A stretch of DNA of 64,000 bases from Palsa-461 sp036844945 (GCA_036844945.1 DAIUEV010000011.1:8588-72587); one strand, 5' to 3'. Counted from the first letter of the stretch, positions 1 through 8,920 are shown. Numbers and translations: made by a program. The notes: a model not told the origin generated them from the letters alone.

Positions 1-8
1 ACGCCGCA

Positions 9-50
9 GCGGGACGGTGTGGCGAAAGTCCCGTAGTCCCGTCGTCCCGC
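9..50. repeat. short GTCCCG tandem repeat with upstream complement
   Basis: GTCCCG occurs at 28-33, 36-41 and 44-49, an 8-base period. GCGGGAC at 9-15 is complementary to GTCCCGC at 44-50, so the stretch could fold. Two further small hairpins follow, GGCC-GCAA-GGCC at 108-119 and GACC/GGTC at 133-146, just before the small ORF at 153. I do not recognise a known riboswitch; this may be a terminator of an upstream gene cut by the window edge or a structured leader. Confidence 0.3.
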
Positions 51-152
51 TCCCCGGCGAGTGGCCGGCTCGTCGGCGCGGACAGCTTGGCCTCGGGGTG
101 GAGACGGGGCCGCAAGGCCGAAGAGACGGGTTGACCAGGTAAGGTCGGAGCG

Positions 153-269
153 ATGGCGGAGCGGACCCGGAAGGTCGTCAAGCCGATCGCGGCGGTCCTC
201 GGTGTCGTCGCGACCATGGCCAGCATCTGGTGGTTCGCCCTGAAGCCACGCCGCAAGCCGAAGGACTGA
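153..269 (+). CDS. small single-pass membrane protein, 38 aa
   Basis: A 38-residue frame with ATG preceded by a purine-rich GGTCGGAG. The N-terminus is basic (MAERTRKVVK), residues about 11-30 form one hydrophobic segment (PIAAVLGVVATMASIWWFAL), and the tail is strongly basic (KPRRKPKD). It lies 37 bases before the aldehyde dehydrogenase start on the same strand. No family is recognised. The charged-hydrophobic-charged layout is the main reason to believe it is expressed; a chance frame in GC-rich DNA remains possible. Confidence 0.45.
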   Translation: MAERTRKVVKPIAAVLGVVATMASIWWFALKPRRKPKD

Positions 270-306
270 GGCCCGGCGCCCAGGCCGCGGCGGGAGCGAG
301 ACGGAT

Positions 307-1671
307 ATGGCCCTCATCACGCGGAACCCCGCGACCGGGAAGGTCGAGGCGGAGTTCGACGAGCACACGCCGGCCGAGGTCGACGCCCGCCTGGCCCGGG
401 CCACCGAGGCCTTCGCCACCTACCGCCACACCACCTTCGCCGAGCGGGCGGCCTGGATGCGGGCCGCCGCCGACCTCTACGACGCCGAGCAGCCCGACCT
501 CGCCCGGGTCCTCACCATCGAGATGGGGAAGACCTTCGCGGCTGCGAAGGGCGAGGTGGCCAAGTGCGCGATGTGCATGCGGTGGTACGCGGAGCGGGCC
601 GAGCAGCTGCTGGCCGAAGTCCCGGCCGAGTCGGACACCGGGACGTCGTTCACGCGGTTCGAGCCGCTTGGCCCGGTGCTCGCGGTCATGCCCTGGAACT
701 TCCCGCTCTGGCAGGTGATCCGGTTCGCCGCGCCCGCACTCATGGCCGGCAACGTCGGGCTCCTCAAGCACGCCTCGAACGTTCCCCAGTCGGCACTCCT
801 GATCGAGGACGTCTTCCGGCGGGCCGGGTTCCCCGACGGTGTCTTCTCCACGTTGCTCGTGGGGTCGAAGGACGTGGCCGGGATCATCGCCGACGAGCGG
901 GTGGTGGCCGTCGCCCTGACGGGGAGCGAGGGCGCCGGCCGCAGCGTGGGCAAGGCCGCCGGCGCATCGCTCAAGAAGTGCGTCCTCGAGCTGGGTGGCT
1001 CCGATCCCTTCCTCGTGCTCTCCTCGGCCGATGTCGACCGGGCGGTCGCGGTGGCGGTGACCGCCCGGGTGCAGAACAACGGGCAGTCGTGCATCGCCGC
1101 GAAGCGGTTCGTCGTCGTCGACGCCGTGGCCGACGCCTTCGTGCCCCGTTTCGTGGACGCCATGGCGGCGCTCAAGGTGGGCGACCCGTTCGCCCCCGAC
1201 ACCGACGTGGGCCCGCTTGTGTCGGAGTCCCAGCGAGCCGAGGTTGCCGCCCAGGTGGACGACGCCCGGGCGAAGGGGGCCGTGGTCGCCTGTGGCGGCG
1301 ACGCGGCGCCCGGCGACGGCTGGTTCTACCTTCCGACCGTGCTCACGGGCGTCACCCCGGAGATGCGCGCGTACGAGGAGGAGGTGTTCGGGCCGGTCGC
1401 GGTCGTCGAGCCGGTCACGGACCTCGACGAGGCGATCCGGGTGGCGAACCGGACGACGTTCGGGCTCGGCGCGAGCGTGTGGGCCGACGACCCCGAGGAG
1501 CAGCGGCGCTGCATCGAGGGGATCGAAGCGGGGATGGTCTTCGTCAACGCGATGGTTGCCTCCACCCCCGAGCTCCCGTTCGGGGGGATCAAGCGCTCCG
1601 GGTACGGGCGGGAGCTCTCCGACCTCGGGATCAAGGAGTTCTGCAACGTCAAGGCCGTCCGGATCGCGTGA
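307..1671 (+). CDS. aldehyde dehydrogenase, succinate-semialdehyde type
   Basis: NAD(P)-dependent oxidation of an aldehyde to its acid. The 454-residue length and motifs match the short succinate-semialdehyde dehydrogenase branch of the ALDH superfamily: PWNFPLWQ in the cofactor fold, general-base Glu228 in ELGGSDPF, catalytic Cys262 in GQSCIAAKRF, EEVFGPVAVVEP, and a C-terminal FGGIKRSGYGREL. The ATG follows GGAGCGAGA. The substrate cannot be decided from sequence alone; succinate semialdehyde is the usual assignment for this branch. The downstream cysteine desulfurase starts 7 bases after its stop, so the two may be co-transcribed although unrelated in function. Confidence 0.88.
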   Translation: MALITRNPATGKVEAEFDEHTPAEVDARLARATEAFATYRHTTFAERAAWMRAAADLYDAEQPDLARVLTIEMGKTFAAAKGEVAKCAMCMRWYAERAEQLLAEVPAESDTGTSFTRFEPLGPVLAVMPWNFPLWQVIRFAAPALMAGNVGLLKHASNVPQSALLIEDVFRRAGFPDGVFSTLLVGSKDVAGIIADERVVAVALTGSEGAGRSVGKAAGASLKKCVLELGGSDPFLVLSSADVDRAVAVAVTARVQNNGQSCIAAKRFVVVDAVADAFVPRFVDAMAALKVGDPFAPDTDVGPLVSESQRAEVAAQVDDARAKGAVVACGGDAAPGDGWFYLPTVLTGVTPEMRAYEEEVFGPVAVVEPVTDLDEAIRVANRTTFGLGASVWADDPEEQRRCIEGIEAGMVFVNAMVASTPELPFGGIKRSGYGRELSDLGIKEFCNVKAVRIA

Positions 1672-1678
1672 GTCACCC

Positions 1679-3024
1679 TTGAACGGGCTGTCCGGGGGCC
1701 TCTGCTACCTCGATCACGCGGCCACCTCGCCACTCCGCCCGGAGGCGGCCGAGGCGATGGCGCCCTTCGGGGCCGACCGCTACGGCAACGCCTCGGGTGC
1801 CCACGCGATGGCCCGCGACGCGCGGACGGCCCTCGAAGAAGCGCGCGAGGTGGTCGCCGCCACGGTCGGCGCCGCGCCGTCCGAGGTGGTCTTCACCTCN
1901 NNNNNNNNNNNNNNNNNNNNNNNNNNNNNNNNNNNNNNNNNNNNNNNNNNNNNNNNNNNNNNNNNNNNNNNNNNNNNNNNNNNNNNNNNNNNNNNNNNNG
2001 CGAGGTGGTCGCCGCCACGGTCGGCGCCGCGCCGTCCGAGGTGGTCTTCACCTCAGGGGGGACCGAGGCCGACAACCTTGCCGTCTTCGGGACACTGGCC
2101 AGGTGCACCGAGGGGCACGGCCCGATCAGCGCCGTGTGCTCGTCGGTCGAGCACGCCGCCGTGCTGGCCCCGCTTCGGGCGGCGTCGCGGGGGGCGGGCG
2201 CGGTCCTCGGGGTGGGCCGGGTCCGGGTCCGCGAGGTCGGGGTCGACGCGTCCGCCCGGGTGGACCTCGACGCGCTCGACGACGCGCTCGACGACACGAC
2301 TGTGCTCGTGTCGGTGATGGCCGCCAACAACGAGGTCGGGACGCTCCAGCCGCTCGACCAGGTGGCCGCCCTCGTCCGCCGGCGGGCCCCGGCGGCGGCG
2401 CTGCACACCGATGCCGTGCAGGCCGCCCCCTACCTCGACCTGCCCGCCGTCGCCGGGGGGTGCGACCTCGTGTCGCTCAGCGCCCACAAGCTCGGTGGCC
2501 CGAAGGGGGTGGGGGCGCTCGTGGTGCGGGCCCCACTTCGGCTCGCCCCGATGCTGCACGGCGGCGGTCAGGAGCAGGAGCGGCGCAGCGGGACCCACGA
2601 CGTCGCCGGCATCGTCGGCTTCGCGGCGGCGGCGCGGGCCGCCGCCGAGCGGCGGGACGGGGAGGCGGCGCGGGTGGCGGGACTGCGCGACCGGTTCGCC
2701 GACCTCGTGTGCTCGGCGGTTCCCGGTGTGGTCGAGAGCGTCGCGCGCAGCGCCACGCTCCCGGGGTTCTGCCACCTCCGCTTTCTCGGGATCGAGCAGG
2801 AGGAGCTGCTCGTGCTGCTGGACCGCGCCGGTGTCTGCGCCTCGGCGGGCTCCGCCTGTGCCAGCGGGGCGGTCGAGCCGAGCCACGTGTTGCTGGCGAT
2901 GGGGGTCGGATCCGAGGAGGCCCGCAGTGGGATCCGGTTCAGCCTCGGCCACACGACGACCGAGGGGGAGGTCGCCCGGGCGGCGCACGGGGTGGCCGAC
3001 GCAGCGGCCCAGCTGCGGGGCTGA
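1679..3024 (+). CDS. cysteine desulfurase (NifS/IscS class), interrupted only by an assembly gap
   Basis: PLP enzyme that takes sulfur from cysteine as an enzyme persulfide. The N-terminal part (CYLDHAATSPLRPEA) reads from about TTG1679 to the N run at 1900. After the Ns the frame resumes with SGGTEADNLAVFG, HTDAVQ, the PLP lysine in SAHKLGGPKG and the catalytic cysteine in CASAGSACASG. Bases 1845-1899 recur exactly at 2000-2054. Deleting the 100 Ns and one copy (155 bases) puts both halves in one frame, so the gene is intact. The start is uncertain: no ATG is available and TTG1679 fits the homologous N-terminus. It sits 39 bases before mnmA, which uses this sulfur. Confidence 0.88.
1900..1999. 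other. 100-N scaffold gap
   Basis: Exactly one hundred N. The 55 bases before it (1845-1899) are identical to the 55 after it (2000-2054). This is what results when two contigs that overlap by an assembly k-mer are scaffolded with a fixed-size gap instead of being merged. No sequence appears to be missing. Confidence 0.95.
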
Positions 3025-3063
3025 ACGGCCGAGAGCCGCGCAGCCCGATGGCAGACTGCGGGC

Positions 3064-4131
3064 GTGCGGGTGCTGGTGGCCATGTCGGGCGGCGTCGACT
3101 CGTCGGTGGCGGCGGCGACGCTCCTCGAGCAGGGGCATCACATCTGCGGGGCCACGCTCAAGCTGTGGGGCGGTGCCTCGGACTCGGGGTGCTGCTCGGT
3201 CGGCGACGTCGACGACGCACGCCGGGTCGCCCAGCAGCTCGGGATCCCGCACTACGTGTTCGACATGACCGACGCGTTCGAAGCGGCGGTCGTCGCACCC
3301 TACGTGTCGGCCCACGCCGAGGCCCGGACCCCGAACCCCTGCATCGAGTGCAACCGGCACATCAAGTTCGCGCGGCTGCTCGAGCGGGCCGAGCGACTCG
3401 GGTTCGACGCCCTGGCCACGGGCCACCACGCCCGGGTGGTGCCCGGTCGTGACGGATCCAGCCACGAGCTCCGCCGGGGGGCCGATCCGGACAAGGACCA
3501 GTCCTACGTGCTCTCGATGCTCGGCCAGCGTGAGCTCGCTCGCCTGGTGTTACCGATCGGGGAGCTGACCAAGCGCGAGGTGCGGGCGCGGGCCGGGTTG
3601 CTCGGGCTGCGCACCGCAGCCAAGCCGGACAGCCAGGACGTGTGCTTCATCCGCCGGGACGAGGGGAGGGAGCGGTTCCTGGCCACCCGCCTGCCGTTCC
3701 ACGCCGCCTCGGTGGTCGACGCGGCCACCGGGGAGGAGCTCGGCACGGTCCCCGCCCTCGAGCTCGTCACCGTCGGACAGCGGCGGGGGCTTGACCGGGG
3801 GCCCGACGGGGCGCGCCGCTACGTGTCCTCGGTGGAGGTCGAAACCCGCAGGGTGCTGGTCGGCCGGGCCGAGGAGGTGGCCACCTCGGTGCTGGAGCTC
3901 GTGGCCGGGTCGCTGACCTGGACGTCGGTCCCGCTCCCGAGCGGGGCGGTCGCCTTGGCCCAGACCAGCGCCCACGGCCGGCCGACGAGGTGCACCCTCG
4001 AGGCGGAGCCGGCCGGGCTCCGGGTGTCGTTCGCCGAGCCGGTCCGGCCGGTCGCGCCCGGCCAGACCGTCGCGTTCTTCGACGCGGCCGACCCAGACCT
4101 CGTGCGCGGTGGGGGGATCGCAGCCCGATGA
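3064..4131 (+). CDS. mnmA: tRNA 2-thiouridylase MnmA
   Basis: Forms 2-thiouridine at the wobble position of tRNA-Lys, Glu and Gln, using ATP and a persulfide sulfur. The N-terminal PP-loop reads SGGVDSS at residues 8-14. The two conserved cysteines are present: Cys96 in PNPCIECNRHIKF and Cys194 in SQDVCFI. The 355-residue length is normal and the C-terminus carries the usual beta-barrel region. It starts at GTG3064. The adjacent cysteine desulfurase is the likely direct sulfur donor, as in other Gram-positive pairs lacking a Tus relay. Its stop overlaps the ligA start (ATGA). Confidence 0.95.
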   Translation: MRVLVAMSGGVDSSVAAATLLEQGHHICGATLKLWGGASDSGCCSVGDVDDARRVAQQLGIPHYVFDMTDAFEAAVVAPYVSAHAEARTPNPCIECNRHIKFARLLERAERLGFDALATGHHARVVPGRDGSSHELRRGADPDKDQSYVLSMLGQRELARLVLPIGELTKREVRARAGLLGLRTAAKPDSQDVCFIRRDEGRERFLATRLPFHAASVVDAATGEELGTVPALELVTVGQRRGLDRGPDGARRYVSSVEVETRRVLVGRAEEVATSVLELVAGSLTWTSVPLPSGAVALAQTSAHGRPTRCTLEAEPAGLRVSFAEPVRPVAPGQTVAFFDAADPDLVRGGGIAAR

Positions 4132-6212
4132 AGACCACCGCACCGGACGCCCGCGCGGCCGAGCTGCGGGCCGCGATCGACCATCACAACGAGCGGTACC
4201 ACGTCCTCGACAGCCCGGAGATCTCCGACGCCGAGTACGACGCGCTGAAGCGGGAGCTGCTCGAGATCGAGGCTGCGCACCCCGAGCTCGCCACGCCCGA
4301 CTCGCCCACCCTCACCGTCGGTGGTGCGCCCTCGGAGCTCTTCGCCGAGGTGCGCCACGAGGTCCCGATGATGAGCCTCGACAACGCGCAGACCGAGGCC
4401 GAGCTGCGCAGTTGGGCCGACCGGCTCGTCCGGCTGGCGCCCGAGCTCGACCTCGCCACGTTGGCCTTCTGCTGCGAGCCGAAGGTGGACGGGGTGGCCA
4501 TGTCCCTCACCTACGAAGACGGCCGATTCGTGCAGGCCGCGACCCGGGGCAACGGCGTGGTCGGCGAGGACGTGACCGTCAATGTGGCCACGGTCTCGTC
4601 GGTGCCGGAGTTCCTGTCCAAGAAGACCGCCCCGTTCCCCGCCCTGCTGTTCGTCCGCGGCGAGATCTACATGCCGACGGCCGACTTCGCCGCGCTCAAC
4701 GAGCGGCAGCTGGCCGCCGGGGCGAAGGTCTTCGCCAACCCGCGCAACTCGGCGGCCGGCTCACTCCGCCAGAAGGACCCGAAGATGACGGCCGACCGAC
4801 CGCTCGCCTTCTGGGCGTATCAGCTCCGTGGCCCCGACGGCGGCGCGCCCGACGGATGGGCACCCGACCACCAGAGCGGCGCCCTCTCGCAGCTGGCCCG
4901 GGCCGGCTTCCCGGTGAGCCCCGACGCCGTCAAGGTCGTCGGCATCGACGCGGTGGTCGCCCGATGCGCCGAGCTCGAGGAGCGCCGGCACGACCTGCCC
5001 TATGAGATCGACGGCGTCGTGGTGAAGGTGGACGAGCTGTCCCTCCACCGGCGCCTGGGCCAGACCTCCCGGGCGCCCCGCTGGGCGATCGCCTTCAAGT
5101 TCCAGCCCGAGGAGCTGGCGACCCGCCTCCTCGACATCGAGGTGTCGATCGGGCGAACCGGACGGGCCACCCCGTTCGCCCGCCTGGCCCCGGTGTTCGT
5201 CGGGGGCTCCACGGTCCAGCTCGCCACGCTGCACAACCAGGACCAGGTGGCGGCGAAGAACGTCCGTCCGGGGGACATGGTGCTCGTCCACAAGGCGGGG
5301 GACGTGATCCCCGAGGTGGTCGGGCCGTTGCCCGGGCACCCCGACGCGCCCAAACGCCGGCGCGGCCCCTGGCACTTCCCGACGGTGTGCCCCTCCTGCG
5401 GGGGCCCGCTCGTTCGGCTGCCCGGGGAGAGCGACACCTACTGCACGAACATCGACTGCCCGGCCCAGCGGGTCCAGCGCATCGTGCACTTCGCCTCGCG
5501 CGGCGGCATGGACATCGAGGGCATGGGCGAGCAGCGGGTGTACCAGTTCGTGCGGGCGGGACTGATCTCGGATCCGGCCGACCTGTACGGGCTCGAGGCC
5601 GGGCCGCTCGTCGGGCTGGAGGGGCTCGGGGCGCTGTCGGTCGCCAACCTGCTCGGTGCGATCGAGGCGTCGAAGCGCCAACCGCTCAGCCGGCTGCTCG
5701 TCGCCCTCGGCATCCGCCATGTCGGCCCGACCGTGGCCCGCGCGCTGGCGAGCGGGTTCGGCACCCTCGACGCGCTGCGCGCCGCGCCCGCCGACGCGCT
5801 GGCGGCCCTCGACGGCGTCGGCCGGGTGATCGCCGACAGCGTCGCCGAGTTCCTCGCCAACCCGGCGAACACCCACGTGCTGGACCGGCTGGTGGCGGCG
5901 GGACTGCACACCGAGCAACCCGGGGGCGCCACCCCCGGCGTTGCCGAGGGCGGACCCGAGCAGACCCTGGCCGGGCGGTCGGTGGTGGTGACCGGCACGC
6001 TCGACGGCTACACCCGCGAGGAGGCGGAGGCGGCGATCGTCGCCCGGGGCGGCAAGTCGCCGGGCACGGTGTCCAAGTCGACCTACGCGGTGGTCGTCGG
6101 CGAGTCCCCCGGGACCGCCAAGCTGACCAAGGCCGAGAGCCTGGGGATCCCGATCGTGGCCGGGGAGGGCTTCGACCAGGTGCTCCAGTCCGGCGAGCTT
6201 CCGCCGACCTGA
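4128..6212 (+). CDS. ligA: NAD-dependent DNA ligase LigA
   Basis: Seals nicks in duplex DNA during replication and repair through an enzyme-AMP intermediate made from NAD. Layout over 694 residues: Ia domain (HNERYHVLDSPEISDAEYD), adenylation domain with Lys119 in CEPKVDG, OB fold, a four-cysteine zinc finger (CPSCGG...YCTNIDC), helix-hairpin-helix repeats and a C-terminal BRCT domain (LAGRSVVVTGTLDGYTREEA). The ATG overlaps the mnmA stop as ATGA, indicating translational coupling. A longer in-frame extension upstream lies inside mnmA and is not needed by the family. Confidence 0.97.
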   Translation: MKTTAPDARAAELRAAIDHHNERYHVLDSPEISDAEYDALKRELLEIEAAHPELATPDSPTLTVGGAPSELFAEVRHEVPMMSLDNAQTEAELRSWADRLVRLAPELDLATLAFCCEPKVDGVAMSLTYEDGRFVQAATRGNGVVGEDVTVNVATVSSVPEFLSKKTAPFPALLFVRGEIYMPTADFAALNERQLAAGAKVFANPRNSAAGSLRQKDPKMTADRPLAFWAYQLRGPDGGAPDGWAPDHQSGALSQLARAGFPVSPDAVKVVGIDAVVARCAELEERRHDLPYEIDGVVVKVDELSLHRRLGQTSRAPRWAIAFKFQPEELATRLLDIEVSIGRTGRATPFARLAPVFVGGSTVQLATLHNQDQVAAKNVRPGDMVLVHKAGDVIPEVVGPLPGHPDAPKRRRGPWHFPTVCPSCGGPLVRLPGESDTYCTNIDCPAQRVQRIVHFASRGGMDIEGMGEQRVYQFVRAGLISDPADLYGLEAGPLVGLEGLGALSVANLLGAIEASKRQPLSRLLVALGIRHVGPTVARALASGFGTLDALRAAPADALAALDGVGRVIADSVAEFLANPANTHVLDRLVAAGLHTEQPGGATPGVAEGGPEQTLAGRSVVVTGTLDGYTREEAEAAIVARGGKSPGTVSKSTYAVVVGESPGTAKLTKAESLGIPIVAGEGFDQVLQSGELPPT

Positions 6213-6243
6213 CGCCATGTCGGCTGGTGGGAGGCGGTCCCAC

Positions 6244-6249
6244 TAGCCT
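6244..6249 (+). promoter_or_regulatory. -10 box TAGCCT before the PASTA kinase
   Basis: TAGCCT lies 13 bases upstream of the kinase ATG and would give a very short 5' leader. The same hexamer occurs before the SDR gene (11807) and, on the minus strand, before greA (62018). Confidence 0.45.
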
Positions 6250-6262
6250 GGTCGGCGTTCCG

Positions 6263-8206
6263 ATGCCGCTCATCACTGACGCCATCGGCCGGGTCCTCGG
6301 CGGGCGCTACCGGCTCGTCTCGCCTCTTGGAGTCGGCGCGTCGGCCCAGGTCTTCCTGGCCGAAGACGTGTCCCTTCGGCGCCACGTGGCGATCAAGCTG
6401 CTCCAGCCGGCGCTCGCCAACGACGCCGGGTTCCTCAAGCGCTTCCGGGCCGAGGCGCGCTCGGCGGCCGCGCTCAACCACCCCCACATCGCCCGGGTCT
6501 TCGACTGGGGCGAGGACGAGGGGGGCGGTCCCTATCTCGTGCTCGAGTACCTGAGCGGGGGGAGCCTGCTCGACCTCTTGGAGCGCGGCGTGCGGCTGTC
6601 GGTCGCCCAGGCGACGAGCGTCGCCGCCCAGGCCGCCCGCGGACTCGCGCACGCCCATGCGCGCGGCCTCGTCCACCGCGACGTGAAACCGGCGAACCTG
6701 CTCTTCGACGACGAAGGCCGGGTCCGGGTGGCCGACTTCGGGGTGGCCCGCGCCCTCGCGGATGGGGCCTGGACCGAGCCGGCCGGCTCGACCGTGGGCA
6801 CCGCCCGCTACGCGGCGCCCGAGCAGGCCCAGGGGCTGGCTCTCGACGGCCGGGCCGACGTCTACTCGCTCGCCCTCGTCACCTTCGAGTCGCTGACCGG
6901 CTACGTCCCCTTCGTCCTCGACACCGCCATCGGCACCTTGGCGGCCCGGATCGGGGCGCCCCTGCCTGGCCACGGCGCCCTCGGCCCGCTCCAGCCGGTG
7001 CTCTCGGCGGCGGCGTCGCCCGACCTCGCCTCCCGCCCGGACGCCGCGACCTTCGCCGGCCGCCTCGAGGCCCTGGCCACGACGCTGCCGCGGCCCCAGG
7101 CGCTCCCCCTCGCCCCCGCGCCGGCGGGGTTCAACGAGGGTCCGCCCACCGTGGCCGGCCAGCCGGCGACCGATCTTGCGACGACTGCGGCGATCGACCG
7201 CACCGGCAGCCTGCAGCAGACCCGCGTGGGGCCGGACCAGGTGTTCGACGGCGATGCGCTGGAGCCGTCACGGCCCAGGCGCACCCGCGACGCGCGTCAG
7301 GGCACGCGCCGGTGGCTACCCATCGCGATCGTCGGGGCGCTCGTGCTCGCGCTGATCGCGGGCGGGCTCGTGTTCGCCTTCGACAAGGGGGTGTTCACCC
7401 CGAGCCACCCGGTGCCGTCGATCGCCGGCGACACGGTCAGCCAGGCCGAGCACGCCCTCGCCCAGGATCACTTCACGCTGAGGAGCGGGTCGCCGGTGTC
7501 GTCGGTCAGCGTGAAGGCCGGCCACATCGTGAGCCAAGACCCCTCGGCGGGGACGAGCCTCAAGCAGGGCAGCGCGGTCACCGTGTTCCTGTCCCGGGGT
7601 CTCCCGCGTGAGACGATCCCCTCGCTGCTCGGCCTGGGGTGCAACGGTGCCACCCGCCTGCTCGCGGTGAACCACCTGAAGGGCGTGTGTCCCCCCGGCG
7701 TGGCCGCCTACAACAACAACGTCGGCGTCGGCCAGGTCGTCGACTGGTCGTACAACAACAAGCTCGACGCCACCCACGCCCCCTACGGCGCCACCGTGTA
7801 CATCGCGCTGTCGAAGGGCCCGGTCCCGAAGACCATCCCGAACGTGCAGGGTGACACCTATGCGCAGGCGGCCGCGGCGCTCCAGCAGCTCGGGCTGAAC
7901 CCCACCGAGTCGAGCGCGGCGTCGGCGACCACGCCGTCGGGCCAGGTCGACCACACCGACCCGCCGATCGGCTCCCAGGTCCCGCCCGGCTCGACGGTCA
8001 CGGTCTTCGTCTCGACCGGCCCGCCGACCGTGCAGGTGCCGAACGAGAGCGGCAAGACCGTCGCCCAGGCCGAGGCCGACCTGCAGGCGAAGGGCCTGAA
8101 GGTGGGCTCGGTCTTCGGTCCGAGCCACGGACAGGTGTTCGCGAGCGTGCCCGAACCCGGGACGACCGTCCAGGAGGGCAGTTCGGTCAACCTCTACACG
8201 GACTGA
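6263..8206 (+). CDS. PASTA-domain serine/threonine protein kinase (PknB/StkP type)
   Basis: Transmembrane sensor kinase of the class that couples cell-wall status to division and growth. Cytoplasmic kinase domain at residues about 14-275: glycine loop GVGASAQV, ATP-binding Lys45 in VAIKLL, catalytic loop HRDVKPANLLF with Asp140, DFG in VADFGVARA, APEQ. A low-complexity linker leads to one membrane helix (about 350-373), then four extracellular PASTA repeats beginning near PVPSIAGDT, ETIPSLLGL, KTIPNVQGD and VQVPNESGK. The second repeat is longer and has two cysteines. The 647-residue length is typical. PASTA repeats bind muropeptides or lipid II in studied relatives. Confidence 0.95.
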   Translation: MPLITDAIGRVLGGRYRLVSPLGVGASAQVFLAEDVSLRRHVAIKLLQPALANDAGFLKRFRAEARSAAALNHPHIARVFDWGEDEGGGPYLVLEYLSGGSLLDLLERGVRLSVAQATSVAAQAARGLAHAHARGLVHRDVKPANLLFDDEGRVRVADFGVARALADGAWTEPAGSTVGTARYAAPEQAQGLALDGRADVYSLALVTFESLTGYVPFVLDTAIGTLAARIGAPLPGHGALGPLQPVLSAAASPDLASRPDAATFAGRLEALATTLPRPQALPLAPAPAGFNEGPPTVAGQPATDLATTAAIDRTGSLQQTRVGPDQVFDGDALEPSRPRRTRDARQGTRRWLPIAIVGALVLALIAGGLVFAFDKGVFTPSHPVPSIAGDTVSQAEHALAQDHFTLRSGSPVSSVSVKAGHIVSQDPSAGTSLKQGSAVTVFLSRGLPRETIPSLLGLGCNGATRLLAVNHLKGVCPPGVAAYNNNVGVGQVVDWSYNNKLDATHAPYGATVYIALSKGPVPKTIPNVQGDTYAQAAAALQQLGLNPTESSAASATTPSGQVDHTDPPIGSQVPPGSTVTVFVSTGPPTVQVPNESGKTVAQAEADLQAKGLKVGSVFGPSHGQVFASVPEPGTTVQEGSSVNLYTD

Positions 8207-8214
8207 CCCACCCC

Positions 8215-8517
8215 GTGCCCGACCGCCCCTGCGACCTGTGCGAAGCCGCGCGGATGACCGAGTGGTACCACGAGGACGACGTGTGCTGGGTCGCCGACTG
8301 CGAGATCTGCGACGTGCCGATGGTGGTGTGGCGCGAGCACGGGGCGTCCCCGCCCGATGAGGCGCTCGAGCACATGCTGGCCCGATTGACCGAGGTGGCC
8401 GACGGGCGGTTCGGCGCCGAGGGGTGGTCGGTGGACCGGGTGATGCGGCAGATCCCCGACCACTTCCACGCCCACGCGCGCGACCCCAACTGGTGGCACC
8501 GCCGCTTCATGCGCTGA
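8215..8517 (+). CDS. short HIT-like protein, 100 aa
   Basis: GTG start 8 bases after the kinase stop. The sequence resembles a compressed histidine-triad protein: an N-terminal CDLCEAARMTEWYHEDD like the usual cysteine pair plus strand, DVPMVVWREHG like the substrate-binding strand, and near the C-terminus IPDHFHAHARD, which matches the His-x-His-x-His nucleotide-hydrolase signature. Typical HIT proteins are about 110-150 residues and place the motif further from the cysteines. Two extra cysteines (ADCEIC) could bind metal. The family assignment is by eye; a conserved actinobacterial protein of unknown function is the alternative. Confidence 0.55.
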   Translation: MPDRPCDLCEAARMTEWYHEDDVCWVADCEICDVPMVVWREHGASPPDEALEHMLARLTEVADGRFGAEGWSVDRVMRQIPDHFHAHARDPNWWHRRFMR

Positions 8518-8523
8518 GCGCAT

Positions 8524-8553
8524 AGCTCGGGCCCGGCGGACCGGGCCCGAGCT
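8524..8553. terminator. bidirectional hairpin terminator
   Basis: A 13-base perfect stem (AGCTCGGGCCCGG, 8524-8536, against 8541-8553) with a four-base CGGA loop sits exactly between two convergent genes. There is no clear U tract. The position and stem strength support termination in both directions. Confidence 0.7.
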
Positions 8554-8873
8554 CAGGAACCGGGCGGGCGGTAGTCGACCTTCTTCCCGGCGGCCCGGTC
8601 GATCTCGTCGGTCGTGAGCAGCGCGACCGTCTCGACGGTGGCGCCGCCGGCGCTGCTCACGGTGAGGGCCAGCGCGGCGGCCGACGCGTTGTCCGGGAAC
8701 TCGCCGATGCAGTACGCGTCGGTCGAGCCGAACGCGAAGTAGAGCTCCTCGAGGGAGCCGCCGGCGCTCTTCGCAGCGGCCGAGGCCGCCTCCTTGCGGG
8801 CGGTGCCGCCCTTGGCCAGCACGCCCTTCACGCCCTCGGTGGTGTAGGAGATCTTCAACAGGTACTTGGGCAT
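8553..8873 (-). CDS. GYD domain protein
   Basis: A 106-residue protein of the GYD family: MPKYLLKISYTTEGVKGVLA at the start, a central AFGSTDAYCIGEFPDNASAA that corresponds to the family core, and a C-terminal valine-rich strand. Family members are small ferredoxin-like alpha/beta proteins of unassigned function, common in actinobacteria and often encoded alone. Its stop codon lies inside the terminator stem at 8524-8553. Confidence 0.8.
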   Translation of the reverse strand: MPKYLLKISYTTEGVKGVLAKGGTARKEAASAAAKSAGGSLEELYFAFGSTDAYCIGEFPDNASAAALALTVSSAGGATVETVALLTTDEIDRAAGKKVDYRPPGS

Positions 8874-8900
8874 CGCACCCCTTTCCGACGTGGACCCGGT

Positions 8901-8920
8901 GTTCGACCGGACCGTTCGAC
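8901..8920. repeat. direct repeat GTTCGAC upstream of the GYD gene
   Basis: GTTCGAC occurs at 8901-8907 and 8914-8920, a 13-base period. It lies 27-47 bases upstream of the GYD start, where a regulator or a -35 element could sit. Function is not demonstrated. Confidence 0.3.

Noticed and set aside
1679..3024. Cysteine desulfurase as a pseudogene or tandem partial duplication
   Set aside because: The duplicated 55 bases flank an artificial 100-N run and collapsing them gives one complete frame, so a biological duplication is not needed.
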